The notes beneath the pieces were generated by a model. That model was given only the letters and a program-made list of their open reading frames with translations. It had not been told where the DNA came from and made no database searches. Below, piece after piece: positions 25,015-31,937 of a stretch of DNA of 52,077 bases (position 1 is the stretch's first letter; every line of letters begins with the position of its first letter). The DNA is from Bacteroidetes bacterium 24-39-8 (GTDB taxonomy: Bacteria > Bacteroidota > Bacteroidia > Chitinophagales > Chitinophagaceae). Position numbers and translations under genes: made by a program. The stretch covers positions 1 through 52,077 of the forward strand of contig NCHJ01000005.1 of assembly GCA_002256765.1 (NCBI GenBank), read 5' to 3'.

Positions 25015-26178
25015 TTAGCCCAATGCTTGTAAAATATCGTTTAAGATATCCTCTTTATTTTCTAGACCAACACTAATCCTAATCAGACCTGGCGTAATAT
25101 TTACCGCCTGACGTTCTGCTTCACTAAGTTTGGCATGGGTAGTGCTGGCAGGGTGAGAAGCAATGCTACGCGTATCGCCCAGATTGGCTGTAAGCGATAA
25201 CATTTTCAATGCGTCTAAGAATTTTCTACCTGCTTCAATGCCTCCCTTTAATTCAAAACAAACAATACCACCGCCATTTTTCATTTGTTGAATAGCAATA
25301 GCATGATGTGGATGACTTGCTAAAAAAGGATATCTCAGGGTATTGATGGCGGGGTGATTTTCTAATTGCTGAGCAATGTAAAGGGCATTGGATGCGTGGC
25401 GCTCCATGCGCACATCTAAGGTTTCTAAACTCTTGCTCAAGACCCAAGCATTAAAGGGAGATAAGGCTGGGCCCGTACTACGGCAGAACAAATAAATCTC
25501 CTTGATCAAATCTTTTCTACCCACTACTACACCACCCAATACTCTACCTTGTCCGTCTAACCATTTGGTAGCAGAATGCACTACCAAATCTGCACCATGT
25601 TGAATGGGTAATTGGTTTACTGGTGTAGCAAAGCAATTGTCTACATTAAAGATGATGCCATGTTCTTTGGCAATGCGGCCAATCATGCTCATGTCTAGAA
25701 TTTCTAAACCTGGATTGGTAGGTGTTTCCAAATAAATCATCTTGGTATTGGGTCTAATAGCAGCCCGCCATTCAGCTTCAGTTGCATTAGCCGATACATA
25801 AGATTGTTCAATGCCAAACTTGGGTAAGTATTTGGCAATGACGGTATGGGTACTTCCAAAGATGGAATTACAAGCCAGCAAATGATCACCCTGTTTTAAC
25901 AAGGCCATAAAACTCCCAGATACCGCACTCATGCCAGAAGCAGTGGCATAGCCAGCTTCAGCCCCTTCCAATGCCACCATCTTGTCTGTAAATTCTTGCA
26001 CACTTGGATTAGAGAAGCGGCTATAAATATTATCATCCGATTCATCTGCAAAAGCCGCACGCATTTCTTCCGCATTGTCAAAACAGAAACTGCTGGTTAA
26101 GAACATAGGAGTAGAATGTTCCATTTCATTGGTTCTTGCTGTTTGTATGCGTATGGCGTCTGTTTGTTGGTGTGACAT
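25015..26178 (-). CDS. metZ: O-succinyl/O-acetylhomoserine sulfhydrylase (PLP enzyme)
   Basis: This Cys/Met-metabolism PLP enzyme joins sulfide to an activated homoserine to make homocysteine. The PLP lysine is K205 in HSATKWLDGQGRVLGG and the ring-binding Asp is D180 (FNVDNCFATP). YSRFSNPSVQ (52-61) and YATASGMSAV (78-86) are family blocks. The 387-residue length suits MetZ. With metX next door, O-acetylhomoserine is the likelier substrate in this organism, although homologues are named for the succinyl ester. The OsmC gene lies 20 bases upstream on the same strand and the two probably share a transcript. Confidence 0.92.
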   Translation of the reverse strand: MSHQQTDAIRIQTARTNEMEHSTPMFLTSSFCFDNAEEMRAAFADESDDNIYSRFSNPSVQEFTDKMVALEGAEAGYATASGMSAVSGSFMALLKQGDHLLACNSIFGSTHTVIAKYLPKFGIEQSYVSANATEAEWRAAIRPNTKMIYLETPTNPGLEILDMSMIGRIAKEHGIIFNVDNCFATPVNQLPIQHGADLVVHSATKWLDGQGRVLGGVVVGRKDLIKEIYLFCRSTGPALSPFNAWVLSKSLETLDVRMERHASNALYIAQQLENHPAINTLRYPFLASHPHHAIAIQQMKNGGGIVCFELKGGIEAGRKFLDALKMLSLTANLGDTRSIASHPASTTHAKLSEAERQAVNITPGLIRISVGLENKEDILNDILQALG

Positions 26179-26198
26179 ATTTGCTAATTGAAAGGGAG

Positions 26199-26618
26199 TT
26201 AAATGATTTCTGCGGTCCAGTTGATGCTGGCGCCTGCTGCGCGCAATGTGGCTGCAACAGAACAGTATTTATCTATAGATAGGGCACAGGCTTTTTCTGC
26301 TTTTTCAAGGTCTGTAATGCCACTAAATTGAAAACGAATATCAATGGTTTTCCAAAGAGCGGGTTCTTTGCCGGATTCTCTTTCTGCTTCAATGATCATT
26401 TTCACGGCGCTAGGCTCCTGTCTTTGCTTTTTCAAAATGGAAACAATATCAACCCCACTACAACCACCCAAACCCATTAATAGGGTCTGCATGGGTCTGA
26501 TTCCAGCGTTTTGCCCACCTATTTCTACTGCAGCATCCATTTGAAGGCTATGATTGTTGGCATCCCTGCCCTCAAATCCATAGTCACCAATGGTTCTTGT
26601 CAACTCAATTCGGGTCAT
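26199..26618 (-). CDS. OsmC family protein
   Basis: The 139-residue protein has the OsmC/Ohr fold: an N-terminal beta part with GYGFEGRDANNHSLQMDA-like sequence, the helix MGLGGCSGVDIVSILKKQRQ (near 48-66) that contains one Cys of the peroxidase pair, and SIDKYCSVAATLRAAG near the end with the second Cys. Ohr and OsmC reduce organic peroxides using these cysteines. Both seem present, so thiol peroxidase activity is possible; the subgroup is not clear. It lies between metX (divergent) and metZ, an arrangement that hints at a sulfur-metabolism role. An exact -7 box is 14 bases upstream. Confidence 0.88.
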   Translation of the reverse strand: MTRIELTRTIGDYGFEGRDANNHSLQMDAAVEIGGQNAGIRPMQTLLMGLGGCSGVDIVSILKKQRQEPSAVKMIIEAERESGKEPALWKTIDIRFQFSGITDLEKAEKACALSIDKYCSVAATLRAAGASINWTAEII

Positions 26619-26632
26619 TTTGAAGATTTATG

Positions 26633-26640
26633 CAAATGTA
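26633..26640 (-). promoter_or_regulatory. Candidate -7 box for the OsmC-metZ transcript
   Basis: The minus strand reads TACATTTG, an exact TAnnTTTG match, 14 bases before the OsmC ATG at 26618. No TTG lies 19-21 bases upstream. Confidence 0.4.
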
Positions 26641-26685
26641 ATTTATCCAAGCCCTTATTTTGCATTGAATTCGGGAATAATTGAT

Positions 26686-27693
26686 ATGCAAATATTTGAA
26701 TACAAGCAAGATTTTAAGCTAGAGAACGGTTCTGTATTAAAGGGAATTGAAATTGGATACCAAATACAAGGAACCATGAATGCTGCCAAAGACAATGTGG
26801 TTTGGGTATGTCATGCCCTAACTGCCAATGCCGATGCTGCTGATTGGTGGAAAGGTTTGGTGGGTGAGGGCTCCTTGATTAATCCCGAAGAATATTGCAT
26901 TGTAGGAGCCAATATTTTGGGATCCTGTTATGGGTCAACTGGTCCATTGAGTAACAATCCGGCAACAGGTGAACCTTATTTTTCTAGTTTCCCTGCCGTG
27001 ACTATTAGAGATATGGTAGCAGCCCATATACTTTTGCGCAAACACTTAGGTATTGGAAAAATTCACTTGCTCATGGGTGGCAGCATGGGTGGCTATCAGG
27101 TCTTGGAATGGGCTGTAATGGAAAAAGAATTGATTGAAAAAGTATTCTTGATTGCAACATCTCCATCAGAAAGTGCCTGGGGTGTGGCGGTTCATACGGC
27201 ACAGCGTTTGGCCATTGAGGCCGATGGTACTTGGTTAGACAGAAGCCCATCGGCGGGAGCCAAGGGTCTTAAAGCAGCCCGAGCCATTGGCATGTTAACT
27301 TACAGGAATTACGGAACCTTTCAAGTGAAACAAACCGATCCTGATCCCGAAAAAATTGACAATTTTAAAGCATCTTCTTATTTGAATTACCAAGGTGATA
27401 AATTGGTGAACCGATTTAATGCCTTTAGTTATTGGTTATTGACCAAAGCTATGGACTCACATCATTTGGGCCGTGGACGCGGGGGCGATTTAATCAAAGT
27501 ATTAGAATCTATTTCACAACCCATCTTAATCATTGGCATTCATAGCGATATTCTTTGCCCATTAGACGAACAACGTTTTATGGCAGCACATTTACCCAAT
27601 GCACAATTGGTAGAAATTGATTCAGCTTATGGGCATGATGGGTTTATTATTGAGACAGCTCAGATTACTGATTATCTTAAAGAGTTTATTTAA
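26686..27693 (+). CDS. metX: Homoserine O-acetyltransferase
   Basis: MetX transfers acetyl from acetyl-CoA to homoserine, the first committed step of methionine synthesis. It is an alpha/beta hydrolase of 335 residues. The nucleophile is S133 in LMGGSMGGYQ; D288 (HSDILCP) and H317 (YGHDGF) complete the triad. The early VVWVCHALTANADAADWW block supports MetX over other hydrolases. The earliest in-frame start (26590) would overlap osmC; ATG 26686 gives MQIFEYKQDF, the usual beginning. It is divergent from osmC-metZ. A palindromic terminator overlaps its stop codon. Confidence 0.95.
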   Translation: MQIFEYKQDFKLENGSVLKGIEIGYQIQGTMNAAKDNVVWVCHALTANADAADWWKGLVGEGSLINPEEYCIVGANILGSCYGSTGPLSNNPATGEPYFSSFPAVTIRDMVAAHILLRKHLGIGKIHLLMGGSMGGYQVLEWAVMEKELIEKVFLIATSPSESAWGVAVHTAQRLAIEADGTWLDRSPSAGAKGLKAARAIGMLTYRNYGTFQVKQTDPDPEKIDNFKASSYLNYQGDKLVNRFNAFSYWLLTKAMDSHHLGRGRGGDLIKVLESISQPILIIGIHSDILCPLDEQRFMAAHLPNAQLVEIDSAYGHDGFIIETAQITDYLKEFI

Positions 27694-27711
27694 CCTTTTA
27701 AAGGTTTTTTT
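27692..27711 (+). terminator. Terminator overlapping the metX stop codon
   Basis: AACCTTTTAAAGGTT is a perfect palindrome (stem AACCT/AGGTT with a short A/T loop) followed by TTTTT. The TAA stop lies at its start. Confidence 0.6.
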
Positions 27712-27743
27712 AGTGAAGAGATAAGAGTGAAGAGTGAAGAATG
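27712..27743. repeat. AGTGAAG heptamer repeat, left arm of an inverted pair
   Basis: AGTGAAG AGATAAG AGTGAAG AGTGAAG, then AATG. It is the inverted counterpart of the tract at 27870-27915, whose reverse complement has the same unit order plus two more AGTGAAG units before AATG. Confidence 0.85.
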
Positions 27744-27768
27744 GACTGTGATCTAAGTAAACTAGTTG

Positions 27769-27792
27769 ACCTAGGCTGCGCCTAGGTTTTTT
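27769..27792 (+). terminator. Second terminator-like hairpin inside the inverted heptamer element
   Basis: ACCTAGGC and GCCTAGGT form a perfect 8-bp stem around TGC and are followed by a run of six T. It sits between the two heptamer arms. Confidence 0.7.
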
Positions 27793-27869
27793 ATGTCATA
27801 TCATTTAAAAATAATCCCCCCGAGCATTCAGGAGAATTAAAAAAAATAGTCGCGAGACAAATGTTTCTG

Positions 27870-27915
27870 CATTCTTCACTCTTCACTCTTCACTCTTCAC
27901 TCTTATCTCTTCACT
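27870..27915. repeat. AGTGAAG heptamer repeat, right arm (inverted)
   Basis: CATT, then CTTCACT four times, CTTATCT and CTTCACT. It lies just beyond the stop codon of the penicillin-acylase gene (27919). The 126 bases between the arms hold no ORF and only the terminator-like hairpin. Confidence 0.85.
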
Positions 27916-27918
27916 TAT

Positions 27919-29967
27919 TTAAAGTGGGTGATAAATTTTTTCGGCAGTAGCATAGACTTCTTTTTTATTCAACGTCATTGGCTTGGTTTGTTGCTTTACA
28001 TACATTTCCATTTGGTCTGTATAGTGCGGAGAATTTTTTCTAGCAGATGCGCCATAGGTATTGATAGATTCAATGATAGGTCCGTCTTTGGTAAATCTGA
28101 CCAGTTCAATGTATGCATCGCCCTGATTGCCTTTGAGCATGTCATTCTTGTAAGGAATAGAATACATGGGGGCCAATACATCGGGCAAGCCAGGGCCTGG
28201 AACTTCCTTTGTTCCACGTACCATTTTCTGAATATCGCCAAGGGCCAAATTGGTTCTGCCAAAGTCTTTGAGCATACTGGCTTTTACACCACGAAAAGCC
28301 TCCACCGCTAATTCTTTACTAAGCACCGACGCTTGCATATAATGCTTTCTATTCCTATAAATACTATCATAGAGTAGCAAAAATGTTCCTGCTCCAACAC
28401 TATTGGCTTCTCCTTTTTTATCCCAAGCATTTAATTGACCAATGAGGTCAGCAAGATCTGGATACTCAGTTGCATTGAGTGCAAATAAGTTATCAATATT
28501 GATGGGGAAATAGAATTTAGATGGATACTGTCTATCAAATTTAATTTTCTTGAAACTATCAAAATCAATAGTCTTGTGTTGGGCCATTAATTCTGCAAAA
28601 CGCATGCTGCGATTGTTTTCTAGGGTTTCATAACCCATAGTAGGATCTTTAATCACGGCATTGTCTGGACCTTCTGTAGCATGAAAAGGAGAGTGGTTGG
28701 TATTGTATACAAAACCAGATTGGGGTTGCAATACTTGTGGTAGATCTTCCAAAGGATGCAGCTTGGTCCAAAGTGTAGCGGATGTGTTGCCAGGTAAAGT
28801 AGTCTTCCATTGAAACTTGGGATCACGAATAGGAATGCGTCCATTACTCAAATAATAGATGGTATCAAAACGGTCTGCATACACAATATTATAGCCAGGA
28901 ATGGCCAACATATTTAAAGCTGTTTTGAACTCGGTAAAATTGCGGGCTTTGTTAAATCTGTACCATTGCTCAAGACCACGTATATCCATTTGGGCGGGCA
29001 TGCGTATAGAGAATGTACCACGATCAGTAATTATGGTTGGTCCGTATTTGCTCCAATAAGCTTTCTTATTTACACCAATAACAATGCCTGCCACTTTTAC
29101 TTTTAGTGCGGCATTTTTTGATTCAAGAGTTTCCCATTTGCCATCTAATTTGTATTCTAATTTATTGGCAGGGTTGATCTCTAATTGATAAACGTCTAAT
29201 TTGTCTGGGGCATTTACGGTATGGGCCCAACCAAGGTTTTCATTTACCCCATGCAAGATGCTGGGAGCTCCAGGAAAATTGGCACCTAAAATGTTCCATC
29301 CCTCTTCACTGCATAAATGCGCTTCATAAAAAGCCACAGGTCCTTCTAGTGGCTGATGGGCATTAATGTCTAGGTATACCTGACCATCAATAGATTTTCT
29401 ACTGTTTACCGCAATGGCATTGGATCCTGCCGTTTTGTAATTCTCCAATAAGGGAACGGATCCATTGAAAATAGTTTTTAGGGCATTGTCTGCACCAGAT
29501 AACACACATAATTGCAATACGGAATATTGAATCATGTCTTTGGGTCTAACCGGAAATGCTTTTTTGAGCAAGACTTCTTTGGGGTGTTTTTCTGCATAGG
29601 CATTCAATCCTGCGCAATAGCCTTCTAGTAGTTTTTTAAAATCGGGACTCAGGTCTGATTCATATTTTTCTTCTACCAATTCTGGAATTCGGAGTAAGTG
29701 AATAATGTAATCAATCTGTGCACCTTCTTTGCCCTTATATCGCGCCAGCATGGCTTTACCTGCCAATAAGGATTGTTGAATGGTTTCAAAATCGTCTTCC
29801 GCATGTGCCCATGCCAAACCATAGGCTACGTCTGGGTCCGTTTTGCCAAAAATATGTGGCACACCCCATTTGTCTCTGACGATGTCAATTTTTTCGGGCT
29901 GAAATTGGGCTTGAATTTGGAATTGTAAACAAAGAAGAAAGGCTAGCAAGACTGATTTGGCAAACAT
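27919..29967 (-). CDS. Penicillin acylase family (Ntn-hydrolase) protein, secreted
   Basis: The 682-residue precursor has a signal peptide (about 1-20, ending QIQAQ), an alpha segment (WGVPHIF near 34, YGLAWAHAEDDF near 49) and the self-processing site at G181-S182 in KTAGSNAIAVNSRKS. S182 would become the N-terminal nucleophile of the beta chain, as in acyl-homoserine-lactone acylases and penicillin acylases. HGVNENLGWAHTVN (near 248-262) and YNTNHSPF (near 425) are conserved beta-chain blocks. The natural substrate may be an acylated amino compound such as an AHL or lipopeptide, which the sequence cannot decide. ATG 29967 was chosen over an upstream TTG. Confidence 0.92.
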   Translation of the reverse strand: MFAKSVLLAFLLCLQFQIQAQFQPEKIDIVRDKWGVPHIFGKTDPDVAYGLAWAHAEDDFETIQQSLLAGKAMLARYKGKEGAQIDYIIHLLRIPELVEEKYESDLSPDFKKLLEGYCAGLNAYAEKHPKEVLLKKAFPVRPKDMIQYSVLQLCVLSGADNALKTIFNGSVPLLENYKTAGSNAIAVNSRKSIDGQVYLDINAHQPLEGPVAFYEAHLCSEEGWNILGANFPGAPSILHGVNENLGWAHTVNAPDKLDVYQLEINPANKLEYKLDGKWETLESKNAALKVKVAGIVIGVNKKAYWSKYGPTIITDRGTFSIRMPAQMDIRGLEQWYRFNKARNFTEFKTALNMLAIPGYNIVYADRFDTIYYLSNGRIPIRDPKFQWKTTLPGNTSATLWTKLHPLEDLPQVLQPQSGFVYNTNHSPFHATEGPDNAVIKDPTMGYETLENNRSMRFAELMAQHKTIDFDSFKKIKFDRQYPSKFYFPINIDNLFALNATEYPDLADLIGQLNAWDKKGEANSVGAGTFLLLYDSIYRNRKHYMQASVLSKELAVEAFRGVKASMLKDFGRTNLALGDIQKMVRGTKEVPGPGLPDVLAPMYSIPYKNDMLKGNQGDAYIELVRFTKDGPIIESINTYGASARKNSPHYTDQMEMYVKQQTKPMTLNKKEVYATAEKIYHPL

Positions 29968-30071
29968 GTATTTTATTTTTCTAAACAAAAGATAGGATAA
30001 TTGGTTTTAGTTCTGGAAATGTTTTCTGTTTTAGTTACTGTGCAGGGCTTTGGTTTTTAAAATGGCATTTG

Positions 30072-30099
30072 TTTTGACTTTTGAATTTAGACTTTTGAC
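30072..30099. repeat. AGTCAAA-family heptamer repeat, four units
   Basis: TTTTGAC TTTTGAA TTTAGAC TTTTGAC, exactly 4 x 7 bases, in the divergent region between the penicillin-acylase gene and the small membrane protein. The last unit supplies the TTG of that gene's promoter. Confidence 0.75.
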
Positions 30100-30124
30100 T
30101 TAGCATATAATAATCCTAATTTTG
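30095..30124 (+). promoter_or_regulatory. Promoter of the small membrane protein (TTG-N19-TAATTTTG)
   Basis: TTG (30095-30097) and TAATTTTG (30117-30124) are 19 bases apart, a full match to the Bacteroidota promoter. The ATG is 14 bases downstream. Confidence 0.6.
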
Positions 30125-30138
30125 TAAAAATCTCCTCT

Positions 30139-30318
30139 ATGGGTATCTGGAATCAATTTGCCGAGTATCTTTTTATCAAGAAAAAAGACCCTAACGAAAA
30201 ACCTACACAGTGGATGAAATACATGCATGGCATGAACCGCATTTCACTCATGATGTTCTTGGTGGCTATTTTAATTATCCTCTTTAAAGTATTCTTATTG
30301 CCTTTATTTAAAGGTTAG
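30139..30318 (+). CDS. Small single-pass membrane protein (59 aa)
   Basis: The frame encodes MGIWNQFAEYLFIKKKDPNE and continues to a hydrophobic helix (about residues 34-56, ISLMMFLVAILIILFKVFLL) ending LFKG. It starts 14 bases after a full promoter match. The 59 residues fall below common ORF cut-offs, so it is easily missed. The basic stretch KKKDPNEKP before the helix predicts N-in topology. It may belong to the small Bacteroidota membrane family DUF6728, but I am not certain of that name. The function is unknown. Its last 11 bases overlap the end of lpxB on the other strand. Confidence 0.8.
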   Translation: MGIWNQFAEYLFIKKKDPNEKPTQWMKYMHGMNRISLMMFLVAILIILFKVFLLPLFKG

Positions 30319-31453
30319 TAGGGGGCTGGTTTTCTAATAAGAATTGGTGGATAATCTTTGCGGCTTGAGCGGAGGCATGCCCTCCTTTAGAAAGTGTAGC
30401 TTGCAATTGCTGATAGTCTTCTCTAATTTGTTCTTGCTTTGAAGTATTGTGTAAGAGTTCATTCAACTCTTTTTCAAGATTGGTAGTGTTTAACTCGTCT
30501 TGAATTAATTCCTTCACCACCAATTTGTCCATGATCAAATTCACCAAAGAAATGTATTTGATCTTCACCAGTCTTTTGGCAATCTGATAGCTAATATTAC
30601 TTCCTTTATAACAAACTATTTCTGGGATGCCTAAGAGCGCTGTTTCTAAAGTGGCGGTACCGCTGGTTACTAGTGCGGCTTTGGATTCCAATAATAATTG
30701 ATAGGTATTGTTTTTTACAGAAGCCACGTTCTGATAGGGTTTCAGGAAGGGTTCATAAAATTCGGAATCCTGCCCAGGTGCTTCCGCCACTACAAATTCT
30801 TGGCTGGGAAAGAGTTTGGCTAATTCCAACATGATGGGTAGTTTCTTGGCAATCTCTTGCTTTCTACTGCCAGGTAATAGGGCTATTTTTTTAGAATTGG
30901 GTAATGGGAAAATGCTATCTGGTCCATATCCCAGTTCTTGCTTTTTGGATTCTATCACTTCCATTAAAGGATGACCAACATAATCTACCTGCCAGTTCCA
31001 TTTGTCTTGGTAATAATCTTTTTCAAATGGTAGAATCACCAGCATTTTATCAATGCACTCTTTCATTTTCCTCACCCTGCCTTCTTTCCAAGCCCAAACC
31101 TGTGGCGATATATAATAGATCACTTTTAGTCCCTCTTGTTTGGCCCATTCTGCAATCCGGAGATTGAAGCCGGGGTAGTCAATTAGAATTAAAGTATCGG
31201 GCTGAAAAGCCATAATATCGGCTTTGCAAAAACGGATATTTTTAAAAATGGTGGGTAGGTTTTTAACCACTTCCGCAAAACCCATAAAGGCTAGGTCTCG
31301 GTAATGCTTGATCAATTCTGCACCGGCTTCCTCCATCAAATTACCGCCCCAACAACGGATTACTGCTTCCTGATCCAACAATTTGATTTGTTTGATCAGG
31401 TTGCTCCCGTGCAAATCGCCACTGGCTTCACCTGCTATAATATAGTACCGCAT
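30308..31453 (-). CDS. lpxB: Lipid-A-disaccharide synthase
   Basis: LpxB joins lipid X and UDP-diacylglucosamine to make the lipid A disaccharide at the inner membrane. The 381-residue protein opens with YYIIAGEASGDLHGSNLI, has FMGFAEV near 58 and the LIDYPGFNLRIAEWAK block near 92-107, then YYISPQVWAWKEGRV near 116, LLPGSRKQEI near 195 and the sugar-nucleotide region TSGTATLETALLGIPE near 260. All family blocks are present. ATG 31453 was preferred to an upstream TTG. An exact -7 box ends only 6 bases before this ATG, so its transcript may be almost leaderless. It is divergent from the BlaI-like gene. Confidence 0.95.
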   Translation of the reverse strand: MRYYIIAGEASGDLHGSNLIKQIKLLDQEAVIRCWGGNLMEEAGAELIKHYRDLAFMGFAEVVKNLPTIFKNIRFCKADIMAFQPDTLILIDYPGFNLRIAEWAKQEGLKVIYYISPQVWAWKEGRVRKMKECIDKMLVILPFEKDYYQDKWNWQVDYVGHPLMEVIESKKQELGYGPDSIFPLPNSKKIALLPGSRKQEIAKKLPIMLELAKLFPSQEFVVAEAPGQDSEFYEPFLKPYQNVASVKNNTYQLLLESKAALVTSGTATLETALLGIPEIVCYKGSNISYQIAKRLVKIKYISLVNLIMDKLVVKELIQDELNTTNLEKELNELLHNTSKQEQIREDYQQLQATLSKGGHASAQAAKIIHQFLLENQPPTNL

Positions 31454-31459
31454 CTGGCT

Positions 31460-31467
31460 CAAAGGTA
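31460..31467 (-). promoter_or_regulatory. Candidate -7 box for lpxB
   Basis: The minus strand reads TACCTTTG, an exact TAnnTTTG match, ending 6 bases before the ATG. No TTG is found at the right distance. Confidence 0.4.
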
Positions 31468-31501
31468 TAGAACCGCCCTTTTTTAAAAGAATTTTCTAAA
31501 A

Positions 31502-31517
31502 AACTAAAAAAATAGTT
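31502..31517. promoter_or_regulatory. Candidate BlaI-type operator 1 (ACTA-N6-TAGT)
   Basis: AACTA-N6-TAGTT with A-rich spacer. The core ACTA-N6-TAGT has the same half-sites and spacing as the known BlaI/MecI operators (ACTACATATGTAGT). It abuts the -33 TTG of the BlaI-like gene's promoter. Confidence 0.6.
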
Positions 31518-31547
31518 TGAAAACTAAAAAATTAGTTATTATATTCG
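31517..31547 (+). promoter_or_regulatory. Promoter of the blaI-blaR1-like operon (TTG-N20-TATATTCG)
   Basis: TTG (31517-31519) and TATATTCG (31540-31547) are 20 bases apart; the -7 box differs from TAnnTTTG at one base. All three candidate operators overlap or flank this promoter, consistent with repression. The predicted start is near 31553, within operator 3. Confidence 0.5.
31522..31537. promoter_or_regulatory. Candidate BlaI-type operator 2 (ACTA-N6-TAGT)
   Basis: Second copy of AACTA-N6-TAGTT, placed inside the spacer between the -33 and -7 elements. It starts 20 bases after operator 1, close to two helical turns, so two bound dimers would lie on about the same face. Confidence 0.6.
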
Positions 31548-31550
31548 TTC

Positions 31551-31566
31551 AACTATAAAATTAGTT
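31551..31566. promoter_or_regulatory. Candidate BlaI-type operator 3 (ACTA-N6-TAGT)
   Basis: Third copy of AACTA-N6-TAGTT, also with a 6-base spacer, overlapping the predicted transcript start and ending 4 bases before the ATG of the regulator. Confidence 0.6.
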
Positions 31567-31570
31567 GAAG

Positions 31571-31933
31571 ATGAAACCACTCACCAAGGCAGAAGAACAG
31601 ATCATGCAAAGCATCTGGAAATTGGAAGCCGCATTCTTAAAAGATATTCTGGAAGCACAGCCTGAACCCAAGCCACATTCTAATACTGTTGCCACTATTG
31701 TCAAGATTTTGGTAGACAAAGGTTTTGTTGGTGTAAAACCCATTGGTAGGGTGCACCAATATTTTCCATTGGTATCAAAAGGAGAATATAGTTCTAACAG
31801 TATCCGCAGTTTGGTGGAAGGTTATTTTGAAGGATCCTTTAGTGAAGCGGTGAGCTTTATGGTGCAACAAAAAGACATTAGTGTCAATGAATTAGAACTC
31901 TTACTTACTGAAATTAAAAAACACAAAAAATAA
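31571..31933 (+). CDS. BlaI/MecI/CopY-family transcriptional repressor
   Basis: The 120-residue protein opens with MKPLTKAEEQIMQSIWKLE, the first helix of the BlaI winged helix, has PHSNTVATIVKILVDKGFV (recognition helix, near 36-55) and VHQYFPLVSKGEY (wing), and ends with a dimerisation tail (about 75-120). BlaI/MecI repressors bind ACTA/TAGT palindromes and are cleaved when the partner BlaR1 protease is activated. Three such palindromes lie just upstream. The gene is followed after 4 bases by a BlaR1-like protein. A TTG six bases upstream is in frame, but ATG 31571 is the better start. Confidence 0.93.
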   Translation: MKPLTKAEEQIMQSIWKLEAAFLKDILEAQPEPKPHSNTVATIVKILVDKGFVGVKPIGRVHQYFPLVSKGEYSSNSIRSLVEGYFEGSFSEAVSFMVQQKDISVNELELLLTEIKKHKK

Positions 31934-31937
31934 TACC

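Noticed and set aside
26619..26685. A methionine-responsive riboswitch before metX
   Set aside because: The gap is 67 bases, shared with osmC, and I could not draw any known SAM aptamer pairing in it.
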